Assembly: GCF_019656335.1 (NCBI RefSeq)
Contig: NZ_BPLZ01000004.1
Coordinates: 1 to 64,000, forward strand
Reading direction: 5' to 3'
Source of the DNA: Pseudomonas sp. NCCP-436
Lineage (GTDB): Bacteria > Pseudomonadota > Gammaproteobacteria > Pseudomonadales > Pseudomonadaceae
DNA: 64,000 bases
The position numbers were made by a program, and so were the translations under genes. The notes under the pieces are model-generated. The model searched no databases. It was not told the origin of the DNA and was given only the letters and a program-made list of their open reading frames with translations. The number at the start of each line of letters is the position of its first letter. Position 1 is the first letter of the stretch. Below are positions 47,253-56,830 of this stretch, in pieces.

Positions 47253-49325
47253 ATGCGCTTGCATCTTGGCAGTCTTGTGCTGCTACCCGGTCTAGCCCTG
47301 GCTGAGCAGTCTCCTTACGAAATCGATGAGCTGGTGATTACCGGCAGCCGCTATCAGGCCAGCGGCTGGCAGTTACCCTTCTCGGTCAACCGGATCGATG
47401 CCGAGCAGGCCAGCCTCGGCAAACCTGGCGTCAACCTGTCCGAGGCGCTCGGCAGCGTGCCCGGGCTGGTGGTGCAGAACCGGCAGAACTACGCGCAGGA
47501 TCTGCAGGTGTCCTCGCGCGGCTTCGGCGCCCGCTCGGCGTTCGGCATCCGTGGCATCAAGCTGCTGGCCGATGGCGTACCGCTGTCCAACCCTGACGGT
47601 CAGGGTCAGGCGGCGACCTTCGACCTCGACACGTTGGAGCGTATCGAAGTACTGCGCGGGCCGTTCGCCAGCGTTTATGGCAGCAACTCCGGTGGCGTGA
47701 TCCAGCTGTTTTCGCGTGACGGCGAAGGTGCACCCAAGGTTTCCGTCGATACCTCACAGGCCGCTTACGGCACCAGCCGCACCCGTATCGCGGCCGAAGG
47801 CGGCAACGACAAGGCCGGCTTTATCATCAATCGCTCGCACTTCGAAACCGATGGGTACCGCGATCACAGCGCCGCCATTCTCGAGAAAACCTTCGCCAAG
47901 CTGACGCTCTACCCGGATGATCTCAGCAAGCTCAGCCTGAGCTTCAGCGAGCTGGATCAGAACGACACAGAGGATCCACAGGGCCTGACCTGGCAACAGG
48001 CGCAAAGCGATCGCCGAGCAGCGGCACCAAGCGCTCTGGAGTTCAATACGCGCAAGACTGTTGATCACCGCCAATTGGCGCTCAACTACGAACGCAGTTT
48101 TACTGCCGGAACCTGGCAAAGCACGCTGTACAGCGGCACACGGCGAGTAATTCAGTACCAGTCCATTCCCGTCGCGGTGCAGGGCAACCCGTCGCACTCG
48201 GGTGGCGTGATCGATTTCGAGCGGCGCTTCCACGGCATCGGCAACCGCTGGATTCAGCCATTCGACCTCGGCAGCAGCCTGCTGACCCTGACCGCCGGGC
48301 TGGACTACGACTTCTCGCGCGACGACCGTCAGGGCTATGAGAACTTTGTCGGCAGTACCCTGGGTGTGAAAGGCAACCTGCGCCGCGACGAACGCAACGA
48401 GGTGACCAGCCTGTCGCCCTATATTCAGACGGCCTGGCAGCTGGGCAAGCTCGACCTGCAGGCCGGTCTGCGCCACAGCCAGGTGGAGTTCGAGGTGGAC
48501 GACCGCTTCCTCGGCAATGGCGACGACAGCGGTTCAGTGACCTACCGCGAGCTGACCCCGACCCTGGGCGCCAGCTACGCCCTGCTCCCCGAGCTGAATA
48601 TCTACGCCAGCTGGGGCAAGGGGCTGGAGACGCCGACGCTCAACGAGCTGTCCTATTCAGGCCCCGACAACAGCTTCGGCTTCGACCTGAAACCGGCTAC
48701 CAGCGAGCAGATTGAAGTTGGCCTCAAGGCGCGTCTGGCCGAGACCACCAGCCTGCAACTGGCACTGTTCCAGATCGATACCGACGACGAGCTGGTGGTG
48801 GAGTCGGCCAGCGGCGGCCGTTCGCGCTTCCAGAATGCCGCCCAGACCCGCCGTCGAGGGGTAGAGCTGGCAGTGGAAAGCCAACTGAGCGAAACCCTGC
48901 GCGCCAATCTCGCCTACACCTATATCGACGCCATCTACAGCAAGGATTTCACCAGCAACGGCCGGCTGATCGAGGACGGCAACCACTTGCCGGGCATACC
49001 CGCCCGCACCCTGTTTGGCGAACTCACCTGGCAACCGCGGGAGGGCTTCAGCACCGCCATCGAAGGCCTGTACCGCAGCAAGCTCTACGTCGAAGACAGC
49101 AATACGGCCAAGGCGGCTCCGAGCTACGCGCTGTTCAACTGGCAGGCGCGTTTCGAGCAGAGTCTCGGCGCCCTGACGTTCAATCAGGTGCTGCGCATCG
49201 ACAACCTGCTGGATCGCGAATACATCGGCTCGGTGATCGTCGGCGACGGCAACGGCCGTTTCTACGAGCCCGGCCCGGAGCGTGCCTGGTATGTCGGCGC
49301 GGGGATGCAGTATCAGTTCGATTGA
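47253..49325 (+). CDS. TonB-dependent outer-membrane receptor
   Basis: This 690-residue precursor has a signal peptide (about residues 1-18, cleaved at ALA-EQ), a TonB-box-like region DELVITGSR (about 26-34), a plug domain (about 40-150; SRGFGARSAFGIRGIKLLADGVPLSNPDGQG, LERIEVLRGPFASVYGSNSGGVI) and a 22-strand barrel ending in ...MQYQF. It is a siderophore- or metal-receptor type, but the ligand cannot be read. No sigma/anti-sigma pair is adjacent. The gene is divergent from the gluconate operon with a 283-base spacer. Confidence 0.9.
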   Translation: MRLHLGSLVLLPGLALAEQSPYEIDELVITGSRYQASGWQLPFSVNRIDAEQASLGKPGVNLSEALGSVPGLVVQNRQNYAQDLQVSSRGFGARSAFGIRGIKLLADGVPLSNPDGQGQAATFDLDTLERIEVLRGPFASVYGSNSGGVIQLFSRDGEGAPKVSVDTSQAAYGTSRTRIAAEGGNDKAGFIINRSHFETDGYRDHSAAILEKTFAKLTLYPDDLSKLSLSFSELDQNDTEDPQGLTWQQAQSDRRAAAPSALEFNTRKTVDHRQLALNYERSFTAGTWQSTLYSGTRRVIQYQSIPVAVQGNPSHSGGVIDFERRFHGIGNRWIQPFDLGSSLLTLTAGLDYDFSRDDRQGYENFVGSTLGVKGNLRRDERNEVTSLSPYIQTAWQLGKLDLQAGLRHSQVEFEVDDRFLGNGDDSGSVTYRELTPTLGASYALLPELNIYASWGKGLETPTLNELSYSGPDNSFGFDLKPATSEQIEVGLKARLAETTSLQLALFQIDTDDELVVESASGGRSRFQNAAQTRRRGVELAVESQLSETLRANLAYTYIDAIYSKDFTSNGRLIEDGNHLPGIPARTLFGELTWQPREGFSTAIEGLYRSKLYVEDSNTAKAAPSYALFNWQARFEQSLGALTFNQVLRIDNLLDREYIGSVIVGDGNGRFYEPGPERAWYVGAGMQYQFD

Positions 49326-49341
49326 CCAGGCTGACCGTGAG

Positions 49342-49373
49342 TGAACCCTCTCCCACTTGTGGGAGAGGGTTCA
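49342..49373. terminator. long inverted repeat after the TonB receptor
   Basis: TGAACCCTCTCCCAC (49342-49356) and its exact complement (49359-49373) leave a two-base gap, so the practical loop is a few bases larger. It separates two convergent genes. The CCCTCTCCC/GGGAGAGGG core is a dispersed Pseudomonas repeat; a related piece (CCCCTCCCGCTCTCGGGAAAGGG-like) lies near 55979. Confidence 0.7.
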
Positions 49374-49413
49374 TTGCCTCGACAACGGCGCCAACCCGGT
49401 GCGCGCGGTGCGC

Positions 49414-50541
49414 CTACAGACTGCGTGCAATCACCATCCGCTGCACATCGCTGGTGCCCTCGTAGATCTGACACACTCGCACGTCGCGGTAGATGCGCTC
49501 GACCGGGAAGTCCTTGAGATAGCCGTAGCCGCCGAGAGTCTGGATGGCCGCCGAGCAGACCTTCTCGGCCATTTCCGAGGCGAACAGCTTGGCCATCGAG
49601 GCTTCGGTCAGGCAGGGCCGGCCGGCTTCGCGCAGGCTGGCGGCGTGATGCACCATCTGCCGCGCCACGGCGATCTGTGTGGCCATGTCGGCCAGGCGGA
49701 AGGCCACCGCCTGGTGCTCGATGATCGGCTTGCCGAAGGTCACCCGCTCGCGGGCATAGTCGCGCGCGGCCTCGAACGCGGCGCGGGCCATGCCCACCGA
49801 CTGCGCGGCGATGCCGATGCGCCCGCCTTCGAGGTTGGCCAGGGCGATGCGATAGCCCTCGCCCTCCTCGCCCAGGCGCAGCTCCGCCGGAATCCGTACC
49901 TCGTCGAGCTGGATCTGGCAGGTGTCCGAGGCATGCTGACCGAGCTTGTCCTCGACCCGCACCACCGAGAATCCCGGCGTGTCGGTGGGCACGATAAAGG
50001 CGCTGATGCCCTTCTTGCCCGCCTGCGGATCGGTCACGGCAAAGACGATCACCATGCCGGCATGGTTGCCGGAGGTGATGAACTGCTTGGCGCCAGTGAG
50101 CACGTAATGGTCGCCGTCACGGCGCGCGCGGGTGCGCAGGTCGCTGGCGTCCGAGCCGGCCTGCGGCTCGGTCAGGGCGAAGGCACCGAGTATGCGGCCC
50201 TCGGCCAGCGGGCGGAGGAAGCGCTCTTTCTGTTCCTCGCTGCCGTACTTGAGGATCGGCATGCAGCCGACCGAGTTGTGCACGCTCATGATGGTCGAGC
50301 AGGCACCGTCGCCGGCGGCCACTTCCTCCAGCGCCATGGCGTAGGCCAAGTGGCCGGTTTCGGCGCCGCCCCACTGCTCCGGCACCAGCATGCCCATGAA
50401 GCCCAACTGGCCCATTTCGGCAATGGCCTCGACGGGAAAGCGGTGTTCGCGATCCCAGTCGGCGGCAAAGGGTTTCAGCCGATCCTGGGCGAACTGCCGG
50501 GCCGCTTCCTGAATCTGCAGATCCTGTTCCGATGGCAGCAT
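49414..50541 (-). CDS. acyl-CoA dehydrogenase (2-methylbutyryl-CoA dehydrogenase-like)
   Basis: This 375-residue flavoenzyme shows the short/branched-chain acyl-CoA dehydrogenase pattern: [31 protein letters not shown], and the catalytic Glu361 in [12 protein letters not shown]. The set of acyl-CoA dehydrogenase, thiolase and SDR on one strand resembles the isoleucine pathway genes of P. putida and P. aeruginosa PA2552-PA2554, as I recall them. The start has GAGGAG seven bases upstream. It is the last gene of the operon that diverges from liuR. Confidence 0.85.
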   Translation of the reverse strand: MLPSEQDLQIQEAARQFAQDRLKPFAADWDREHRFPVEAIAEMGQLGFMGMLVPEQWGGAETGHLAYAMALEEVAAGDGACSTIMSVHNSVGCMPILKYGSEEQKERFLRPLAEGRILGAFALTEPQAGSDASDLRTRARRDGDHYVLTGAKQFITSGNHAGMVIVFAVTDPQAGKKGISAFIVPTDTPGFSVVRVEDKLGQHASDTCQIQLDEVRIPAELRLGEEGEGYRIALANLEGGRIGIAAQSVGMARAAFEAARDYARERVTFGKPIIEHQAVAFRLADMATQIAVARQMVHHAASLREAGRPCLTEASMAKLFASEMAEKVCSAAIQTLGGYGYLKDFPVERIYRDVRVCQIYEGTSDVQRMVIARSL

Positions 50542-50552
50542 CACAAGGCTCC

Positions 50553-51743
50553 TCAATACAGTTCGATGGCGACGGCAGTGGCTTCCCCACCGCCGATGCA
50601 GACCGAGGCCACGCCGCGCTTGCCGCCATACTGCTGCAGCGCCGAGAGCAGCGTGACCAGGATGCGCGCGCCGGAGGCGCCGATGGGATGGCCCAGCGCG
50701 CAGGCGCCGCCGTGCACGTTGAGTTTGTCATGTGCGATGGCCAGTTCGCGCATGGCCACCATCGGCACCACGGCGAAGGCTTCGTTGATCTCGAACAGGT
50801 CGACCTCGTCCAGGCGCCAGTCGATGCGCGTCAGCAGGCGCTGGATAGCCGCCACTGGCGCGGTGGTGAACAGGTTCGGCGCCTGTGCGTGGCCGGCGTG
50901 CCCGACGATCCGCGCCAGCGGCGTCAGGCCGCGCTCCTGGGCCTGGGACAGACGCATCAGCAGCAGCGCGGCAGCGCCGTCGGAGATGGAGCTGGCGTTG
51001 GCCGCGGTCACCGTGCCGCCTTCGCGGAAGGCCGGCTTGAGCGTCGGGATCTTCTCCGGACGGGCCTTCGGCGGCTGCTCGTCGGCCTCGACCAAGTGAC
51101 GGTCACGGCCGTGCGGTGCGTCGACCGCGACGATCTCGCCGGCAAAGCGGCCGTCGCCCATCGCCTGCTGGGCGCGGCGCAGCGACTCCAGGGCGTAGGC
51201 GTCCTGTTCCTCGCGGCTGAAGCCGTAGCTCTGCGCGCAGTCCTCGGCGAAGGTGCCCATCAGCCGGCCGCGCTCGTAGGCATCCTCCAGGCCGTCGAGG
51301 AACATGTGATCGAGCACCTGACCATGGCCCATGCGATAGCCGCTACGGGCGCGCGGCAGCAGGTACGGCGCGTTGGACATGCTCTCCATGCCGCCGGCCA
51401 CCAGCACGTCACTGCTGCCGGCCAGCAGTTGGTCGTGCCCGAGCATCAGCGCCTGCATGCCCGAGCCACACATCTTGTTCAGCGTGGTGCACTGCACCGC
51501 CTGGCTCAGCCCGGCGCCCAGCGCCGCCTGGCGTGCCGGAGCCTGGCCCTGGCCGGCCTGCAGCACGCAGCCCATCAGCACCGTGTCCACCGCCTCGGGC
51601 GCCAGGCCTGCGCGCTCCAGGGTCGAACGAATGGCGGCAGCGCCCAGTTCGGCGGCCGAAAGGCCAGCCAGATCGCCGAGAAAGCCGCCCATGGGCGTGC
51701 GCACCGCACTGACGATAACCACGGGGTCGAGTTGTTGTTTCAT
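50553..51743 (-). CDS. acetyl-CoA C-acyltransferase (thiolase)
   Basis: This 396-residue thiolase has the active-site Cys92 in [42 protein letters not shown] with catalytic His, and CIGGGEATA with the second Cys. In this context it should cleave 2-methylacetoacetyl-CoA to acetyl-CoA and propionyl-CoA. The ATG at 51743 ([17 protein letters not shown]) has AGGTGA upstream. The 85 bases to the SDR gene contain an inverted repeat. Confidence 0.9.
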   Translation of the reverse strand: MKQQLDPVVIVSAVRTPMGGFLGDLAGLSAAELGAAAIRSTLERAGLAPEAVDTVLMGCVLQAGQGQAPARQAALGAGLSQAVQCTTLNKMCGSGMQALMLGHDQLLAGSSDVLVAGGMESMSNAPYLLPRARSGYRMGHGQVLDHMFLDGLEDAYERGRLMGTFAEDCAQSYGFSREEQDAYALESLRRAQQAMGDGRFAGEIVAVDAPHGRDRHLVEADEQPPKARPEKIPTLKPAFREGGTVTAANASSISDGAAALLLMRLSQAQERGLTPLARIVGHAGHAQAPNLFTTAPVAAIQRLLTRIDWRLDEVDLFEINEAFAVVPMVAMRELAIAHDKLNVHGGACALGHPIGASGARILVTLLSALQQYGGKRGVASVCIGGGEATAVAIELY

Positions 51744-51767
51744 GATTGTCACCTGCAAATCGCGTAG

Positions 51768-51816
51768 CCGGATGCAATCCGGGAAATCGCTGTAAGTCCT
51801 CCCGGATTGCATCCGG
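51768..51816. repeat. REP-like inverted repeat CCGGATGCAATCCGGG
   Basis: CCGGATGCAATCCGGG at 51768-51783 and its exact complement at 51801-51816 flank a 17-base loop in the SDR-thiolase gap. Each half is itself partly palindromic. Words of this type are dispersed in many Pseudomonas genomes. It may also form a hairpin in the operon mRNA. Confidence 0.75.
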
Positions 51817-51828
51817 GCTGCCAGTCCG

Positions 51829-52596
51829 TTATTTCGCTGCCATGCGCAGCGCGCCGTCGAGGCGGATCACCTCGCCGTTGAGCATCGGGTTCTCGACGAT
51901 GTGACGTACCAGCGCGGCGAATTCATCGGGCCGACCCAGGCGCGGCGGAAATGGCACATTGGCCGCCAGCGAGTCGCGCACCTCCTGCGGCATGCCGGCC
52001 ATCATCGGCGTCTCGAACACGCCAGGGGCGATGCACATCACACGGATACCCGAACGCGCCAGATCGCGGGCCGCCGGCAGGGTCAATGCGGCCACACCGC
52101 CCTTGGACGCGGCGTAGGCAGCCTGGCCCATCTGCCCGTCGAAGGCCGCCACCGAGGCGGTATTGATAATGACCCCGCGCTCGCCCTCTGCGTTCGGCGT
52201 GCCCTTGGCCATGGCTTCGGCGGCCAGGCGCAGCAGGTTGAAGCTGCCCACCAGATTGATTTCCACGGTACGCCGGAAGCTGTCCAGACCGTGCGCGCCG
52301 TTGCGCCCGAGCACCTTCTCCGCCGGTGCCACGCCGGCGCAATTGACCAGCCCGTGCAGACCGCCAAAGGTGTCCAGAGCCTGCGCCACTGCGGCGCGGG
52401 CATCGTCCTCACGGGTGATATCGGCACGCACGAAGCGCGCTGCTGCGCCCAGCTCCTCGATGGCCTGCGCGCCGGCCTCGGCGTTGATATCCAGCAGCAG
52501 CACCCGGCCGCCCTGCCCGGTAAGTTCGCGGGCGGTGGCCAGGCCCAGGCCGGAAGCGCCACCACTGATAAGGAATACGGAATCGTCGATACGCAT
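51829..52596 (-). CDS. SDR dehydrogenase (3-hydroxy-2-methylbutyryl-CoA dehydrogenase-like)
   Basis: This 255-residue short-chain dehydrogenase of the HSD10/type II 3-hydroxyacyl-CoA group shows the NAD motif [28 protein letters not shown], and a catalytic set Asn, Ser ([10 protein letters not shown]), Tyr and Lys ([10 protein letters not shown]). It should oxidise the 3-hydroxy-2-methylbutyryl-CoA of isoleucine breakdown. The ATG at 52596 has AGAGG six bases upstream. It is first in its operon and is preceded by an AACAACAA motif and the shared LiuR-like palindrome. Confidence 0.88.
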   Translation of the reverse strand: MRIDDSVFLISGGASGLGLATARELTGQGGRVLLLDINAEAGAQAIEELGAAARFVRADITREDDARAAVAQALDTFGGLHGLVNCAGVAPAEKVLGRNGAHGLDSFRRTVEINLVGSFNLLRLAAEAMAKGTPNAEGERGVIINTASVAAFDGQMGQAAYAASKGGVAALTLPAARDLARSGIRVMCIAPGVFETPMMAGMPQEVRDSLAANVPFPPRLGRPDEFAALVRHIVENPMLNGEVIRLDGALRMAAK

Positions 52597-52611
52597 GCTC
52601 AACCTCTGTGC

Positions 52612-52619
52612 TTGTTGTT
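52612..52619 (-). promoter_or_regulatory. Hfq/Crc-type CA motif before the SDR gene
   Basis: AACAACAA on the minus strand lies 15 bases before the SDR start and just before its ribosome site. It matches the Pseudomonas catabolite-repression motif exactly. Confidence 0.5.
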
Positions 52620-52649
52620 CGGTGAGATTGACAGCCAGATTTGCACAGG

Positions 52650-52665
52650 TTTACGTTAACGTAAA
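52650..52665. promoter_or_regulatory. LiuR-type palindrome between the two branched-chain operons
   Basis: TTTACGTTAACGTAAA is a perfect 16-base palindrome 18 bases before the liuR start. MerR-family LiuR sites in gammaproteobacteria have this ACGTTAACGT-type core, as I recall. It can control liuRABCDE on the plus strand and the isoleucine genes on the minus strand. Confidence 0.7.
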
Positions 52666-52683
52666 GGTAAACGAGCGAAGACC

Positions 52684-53064
52684 ATGGCCACCACCTACTC
52701 CATCTCCGATCTGGCCCGCGAACTGGACATCACCACCCGCGCCATCCGCTTCTACGAGGAGCAGGGCCTGCTCGCCCCCGAGCGGCGTGGCCAGGAGCGC
52801 ATCTACACGCCCAAGGATCTGGTCACCCTGAAACTGATCCTGCGCGGCAAGCGCATCGGCTTCTCCCTGGCCGAGTGCAAGGAGCTGATTGATCTCTACG
52901 ACCCGGCCAGCGGCAACCGCAAGCAGCTGGAAACCTTCATGACGAAGATCGCCACACGTCGCGCGCAACTGCAGCAGCAGTTGCTGGACATCCAGCAGAT
53001 GCAGCTGGAACTGGACACCGCCGAAGAGCGCTGCCTGGCCGCACTCGAACAAACCAAGCGTTAA
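52684..53064 (+). CDS. liuR: MerR-family regulator LiuR
   Basis: This 126-residue regulator has a MerR winged helix (YSISDLARELDITTRAIRFYEEQGLLAPERRGQERIY) and a dimerisation coiled coil (about 80-120). It has no metal-binding cysteine cluster typical of metal sensors. It heads the leucine/isovalerate operon and sits at the palindrome described upstream, so it is the operon's own regulator. Length fits LiuR. Confidence 0.93.
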   Translation: MATTYSISDLARELDITTRAIRFYEEQGLLAPERRGQERIYTPKDLVTLKLILRGKRIGFSLAECKELIDLYDPASGNRKQLETFMTKIATRRAQLQQQLLDIQQMQLELDTAEERCLAALEQTKR

Positions 53065-53082
53065 TAACCCTCTGCTACCGCC

Positions 53083-53090
53083 AACAACAA
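53083..53090 (+). promoter_or_regulatory. Hfq/Crc-type CA motif before liuA
   Basis: AACAACAA lies 13 bases before the liuA ATG, directly upstream of its CAGGTG ribosome site. It is an exact catabolite-repression motif. Confidence 0.55.
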
Positions 53091-53103
53091 TTACAGGTGC
53101 CTT

Positions 53104-54267
53104 ATGAGTTATCCCTCCCTGAACTTCGGTCTCGGTGAAACCATCGACATGCTGCGCGACTCGGTTCGCCAGTTCGCCCAGGCCGAGCTGGCGCCGCGCG
53201 CCGCGCAGATCGACCGCGACAACGAGTTCCCCATGGACATGTGGCGCAAGTTCGGCGACATGGGCCTGCTCGGCATGACCGTGAAGGAGGAATACGGCGG
53301 CACTGACATGGGCTACCTGGCACATGTGGTGGCGATGGAGGAAATCAGCCGCGCCTCTGCCTCGGTGGGTCTGTCCTTTGGCGCGCACTCGAACCTGTGC
53401 GTCAACCAGATCCACAAGAACGGCACGGAAGAGCAAAAACGCAAATATCTGCCCAAGCTCTGCTCCGGCGAACATATCGGCGCGCTGGCCATGAGCGAAC
53501 CGAATGCCGGCTCCGACGTGGTGTCGATGAAGCTGCGCGCCGAAAAGCGCGGCGACCGCTACATCCTCAACGGCAACAAGATGTGGATCACCAACGGCCC
53601 GGATGCCAACACCTACGTGATCTACGCCAAGACCGACATCAACGCCGGCTCCAAGGGCATCACCGCCTTCATCGTCGAGCGCGACTTCAAGGGCTTCTCC
53701 CGCCACCAGAAGCTGGACAAGCTGGGCATGCGCGGCTCCAACACCTGCGAGCTGGTGTTCGAGGACTGCGAAGTGCCGGAAGAGAACGTTCTCGGCGCCG
53801 AAGGCCGTGGCGTGGCGGTACTGATGAGCGGCCTGGACTACGAGCGCACCGTGCTCTCCGGCGGCCCGACCGGAATCATGAGCGCCTGCATGGACGTGGT
53901 GGTGCCTTACGTTCACGAGCGTCGCCAGTTCGGCCAGTCCATCGGCGAATTCCAGCTGATCCAGGGCAAGATCGCCGACATGTACGCCGGCATGAACGCC
54001 TCGAAATCCTATCTGTACAACGTGGCCAAGGCCTGCGACCGCGGCGAGGAATCGCGCAAGGACGCCGCCGCGGTGATCCTCTACACCGCCGAGATGGCAA
54101 CGAAAATGGCGCTGGACACCATTCAGATCCTCGGCGGCAACGGCTACACCAACGAATACCCGGCCGGCCGCCTGCTGCGTGACGCCAAGCTATACGAGAT
54201 CGGCGCCGGCACCAGCGAAATCCGCCGCATGCTGATCGGCCGCGAGCTGTTCAACGAAACCAAGTGA
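53104..54267 (+). CDS. liuA: isovaleryl-CoA dehydrogenase LiuA
   Basis: This 387-residue flavoenzyme oxidises isovaleryl-CoA to 3-methylcrotonyl-CoA in leucine breakdown. Motifs include [39 protein letters not shown] and the isovaleryl-specific catalytic Glu247 in [17 protein letters not shown], a helix position typical of this subfamily. Gene order liuR-liuA-liuB-liuC-liuD-liuE is conserved. A 95-base repeat-containing gap separates it from liuB. Confidence 0.96.
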   Translation: MSYPSLNFGLGETIDMLRDSVRQFAQAELAPRAAQIDRDNEFPMDMWRKFGDMGLLGMTVKEEYGGTDMGYLAHVVAMEEISRASASVGLSFGAHSNLCVNQIHKNGTEEQKRKYLPKLCSGEHIGALAMSEPNAGSDVVSMKLRAEKRGDRYILNGNKMWITNGPDANTYVIYAKTDINAGSKGITAFIVERDFKGFSRHQKLDKLGMRGSNTCELVFEDCEVPEENVLGAEGRGVAVLMSGLDYERTVLSGGPTGIMSACMDVVVPYVHERRQFGQSIGEFQLIQGKIADMYAGMNASKSYLYNVAKACDRGEESRKDAAAVILYTAEMATKMALDTIQILGGNGYTNEYPAGRLLRDAKLYEIGAGTSEIRRMLIGRELFNETK

Positions 54268-54270
54268 TAC

Positions 54271-54350
54271 GTAGGGTGGAAAACGGCCAAAGGCCTTTTC
54301 CACCAATGGATCTATCGGTGGAAAACCGCTTCGCGGGTTTTCCACCCTAC
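54271..54350. repeat. GTAGGGTGG-family palindromic repeat in the liuA-liuB gap
   Basis: GTAGGGTGGAAAAC at 54271-54284 and its exact complement at 54337-54350 bracket two inner hairpins (stems GGTGGAAAA/TTTTCCACC). The same word family occurs at 58811 and 63834. It resembles REP/REPIN-type elements and could form an mRNA structure between the two cistrons. Confidence 0.8.
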
Positions 54351-54362
54351 GGGACCCCAGTC

Positions 54363-55970
54363 ATGGCCATCCTGCATACCCAGATCAATACCCGTTCACC
54401 GGAGTTCACCGCCAACCAGGCGGCCATGCTCGCCCAGGTGAACGACCTGCGCGCCCTGCTCGCCCGCGTCCATGAAGGCGGCGGCGCCAAGGCCCAGGAA
54501 CGCCACATCGCGCGCGGCAAGCTGCTGCCGCGCGAACGCATCAACCGCCTGCTCGACCCGGGCTCGCCGTTCCTCGAGATCGGCCAGCTGGCCGCCCATG
54601 AGGTCTACGGCGAGGACGTGCCGGCTGCCGGCGTAATTGCCGGCATCGGCCGCGTCGAGGGCGTCGAATGCATGATCGTGGCCAACGATGCCACGGTAAA
54701 AGGCGGCAGCTATTACCCGCTGACGGTGAAGAAGCACCTGCGTGCGCAGACCATCGCCCAGCAGAACCGTCTGCCGTGCATCTACCTGGTGGATTCCGGC
54801 GGCGCCAACCTGCCGCGCCAGGACGAGGTATTCCCGGATCGCGAGCACTTCGGCCGCATCTTCTTCAACCAGGCCAACATGAGCGCCATGGGGATTCCCC
54901 AGATCGCCGTGGTCATGGGTTCCTGCACCGCCGGCGGCGCCTACGTGCCGGCCATGAGCGACGAGACCATCATGGTGCGCAACCAGGCCACCATCTTCCT
55001 CGCCGGCCCGCCACTGGTGAAGGCCGCCACCGGCGAGGTGGTGACCGCCGAGGAACTGGGCGGTGCCGACGTGCACTGCAAGACCAGCGGCGTGGCCGAC
55101 CACTACGCCGAGGACGACGAACACGCGCTGGCCCTGGCCCGCCGCTCGATCGCCAACCTCAACTGGCGCAAGCTCGGCCAGCTCGACTGCCGCGCACCGA
55201 TCGCCCCGCGCTATGCGGCCGAGGAGCTGTACGGGGTGATTCCCGCCGACGCCAAGCAGCCGTTCGACGTACGCGAGGTGATCGCCCGCATCGTCGACGA
55301 CTCACAGCTCGACGAATTCAAGGCAATGTTCGGCACCACCCTGGTGTGCGGCTTCGCCCGCATCAACGGCTACCCGGTGGCGATCCTGGCGAACAACGGC
55401 ATTCTCTTCGCCGAATCGGCGCAGAAAGGCGCGCATTTCGTCGAGCTGGCCTGCCAGCGCGGCATCCCGCTGCTGTTTTTGCAGAACATCACCGGTTTCA
55501 TGGTCGGCAAGAAGTACGAAGAAGGCGGCATCGCCAAGCACGGCGCCAAGCTGGTCACCGCGGTGGCCTGTGCCCAGGTGCCGAAATTCACCGTGATCAT
55601 CGGCGGCAGCTTCGGCGCCGGCAACTACGGCATGTGCGGCCGCGCCTACGATCCGCGTTTCCTGTGGATGTGGCCCAATGCGCGGATCGGCGTGATGGGT
55701 GCGCAGCAGGCCGCCGGCGTGCTGGTGCAGGTCAAGCGCGAGCAGGCGCAGCGCGCCGGCCAGGCCTTCAGTGACGAGGACGAACAGCGCCTCAAGCAGC
55801 CCATCGTCGAGCAGTACGAGCAGCAGGCGCACGCCTTCTACTCCAGCGCCCGTCTGTGGGACGACGGAGTGATCGATCCGGCGCAGACCCGCGAGGTACT
55901 GGCCCTGGCCCTGTCGGCCAGCCTCAACGCGCCGATCGAGCCGACCCGCTTCGGCGTGTTCCGGATGTAA
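54363..55970 (+). CDS. liuB: methylcrotonyl-CoA carboxylase carboxyltransferase subunit LiuB
   Basis: This 535-residue subunit transfers CO2 from biotin to 3-methylcrotonyl-CoA. It has the duplicated crotonase-like carboxyltransferase fold with [71 protein letters not shown] and [25 protein letters not shown]. The frame is open upstream through the repeat, but the family N-terminus [15 protein letters not shown] begins at 54363. It works with LiuD as an alpha-beta complex. Confidence 0.96.
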   Translation: MAILHTQINTRSPEFTANQAAMLAQVNDLRALLARVHEGGGAKAQERHIARGKLLPRERINRLLDPGSPFLEIGQLAAHEVYGEDVPAAGVIAGIGRVEGVECMIVANDATVKGGSYYPLTVKKHLRAQTIAQQNRLPCIYLVDSGGANLPRQDEVFPDREHFGRIFFNQANMSAMGIPQIAVVMGSCTAGGAYVPAMSDETIMVRNQATIFLAGPPLVKAATGEVVTAEELGGADVHCKTSGVADHYAEDDEHALALARRSIANLNWRKLGQLDCRAPIAPRYAAEELYGVIPADAKQPFDVREVIARIVDDSQLDEFKAMFGTTLVCGFARINGYPVAILANNGILFAESAQKGAHFVELACQRGIPLLFLQNITGFMVGKKYEEGGIAKHGAKLVTAVACAQVPKFTVIIGGSFGAGNYGMCGRAYDPRFLWMWPNARIGVMGAQQAAGVLVQVKREQAQRAGQAFSDEDEQRLKQPIVEQYEQQAHAFYSSARLWDDGVIDPAQTREVLALALSASLNAPIEPTRFGVFRM

Positions 55971-56029
55971 TTACCGACACCCCCTCCCGCTCTCGGGAAA
56001 GGGCAATAACAGAATGCCTGGAGCCGTTG

Positions 56030-56830
56030 ATGACCGACTTCACCACCATACAGCTTGAGAAAGACCCGCGCGGCTTCGCCACCCTGTGGCTGAACCGTCC
56101 GGAAAAGAACAACGCCTTCAACGCCGAGATGATCCGCGAGCTGATTCTCGCCCTCGACGCCGTTGGCGAAGACAAGAGCCTGCGCTTTCTCCTGCTGCGC
56201 GGGCGCGGCCGGCATTTTTCCGCCGGTGCCGACCTGGCCTGGATGCAGCACGCGGCCGAGCTGGACTACAACGCCAACTTGAGCGATGCCCGCGAACTGG
56301 CCGAGCTGATGTACAACCTGCACGGCCTGAAAATTCCGACCCTGGCTGTGGTACAGGGCGCGGCCTTCGGCGGCGCGGTGGGCCTGGCCAGTTGCTGCGA
56401 CATGGCCATCGGCGCCGAGGACAGCCTGTTCTCGCTGTCGGAAGTGCGTATCGGCCTGGCCCCGGCGGTGATCAGCCCCTTCGTCGTGCAGGCCATCGGC
56501 GAGCGCGCCGCCAGGCGTTACGCGCTGAGCGCCGAGCGCTTCGACGGCAAACGTGCCCGTGAACTGGGCCTGCTCGCCGAATGCTATCCGGCCGCCGAAC
56601 TGGAGACGCAGGTCGAGGCCTGGGTGGCCAACCTGCTGCAGAACAGCCCGCAAGCCATGCGTGCCAGCAAGGATCTGCTGCGCGAAGTGGGCAGTGGCGA
56701 ACTGAGCCCGGCCCTGCGCCGCTACACCGAGAACGCCATCGCCCGCCTGCGCGTCAGCGCTGAAGGCCAGGAGGGCCTGCGTGCCTTCCTGGAAAAACGC
56801 CAACCAGCCTGGCAGGAGCCGCAAGTATGA
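56030..56830 (+). CDS. liuC: methylglutaconyl-CoA hydratase LiuC
   Basis: This 266-residue crotonase-fold protein hydrates 3-methylglutaconyl-CoA to HMG-CoA. The oxyanion-loop segments GRGRHFSAGADLAWMQ and QGAAFGGAVGLASCCDMAIG are present with SEVRIGLAPAVISP. The start at 56030 (MTDFTTIQLEKDPRG) follows a GGAG site. The longer frame upstream runs through a repeat and the liuB 3' end. Its stop overlaps the liuD start (ATGA). Confidence 0.95.
   Translation: MTDFTTIQLEKDPRGFATLWLNRPEKNNAFNAEMIRELILALDAVGEDKSLRFLLLRGRGRHFSAGADLAWMQHAAELDYNANLSDARELAELMYNLHGLKIPTLAVVQGAAFGGAVGLASCCDMAIGAEDSLFSLSEVRIGLAPAVISPFVVQAIGERAARRYALSAERFDGKRARELGLLAECYPAAELETQVEAWVANLLQNSPQAMRASKDLLREVGSGELSPALRRYTENAIARLRVSAEGQEGLRAFLEKRQPAWQEPQV

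Noticed and set aside
49357..51099. 580-codon plus-strand frame opposite the acyl-CoA dehydrogenase and thiolase genes
   Set aside because: Both minus-strand genes have complete catalytic motifs. The plus frame is their codon-bias shadow.
52651..53916. 421-codon minus-strand frame across liuR and liuA
   Set aside because: It spans two clear plus-strand genes and the gap between them, and has no recognisable motif.
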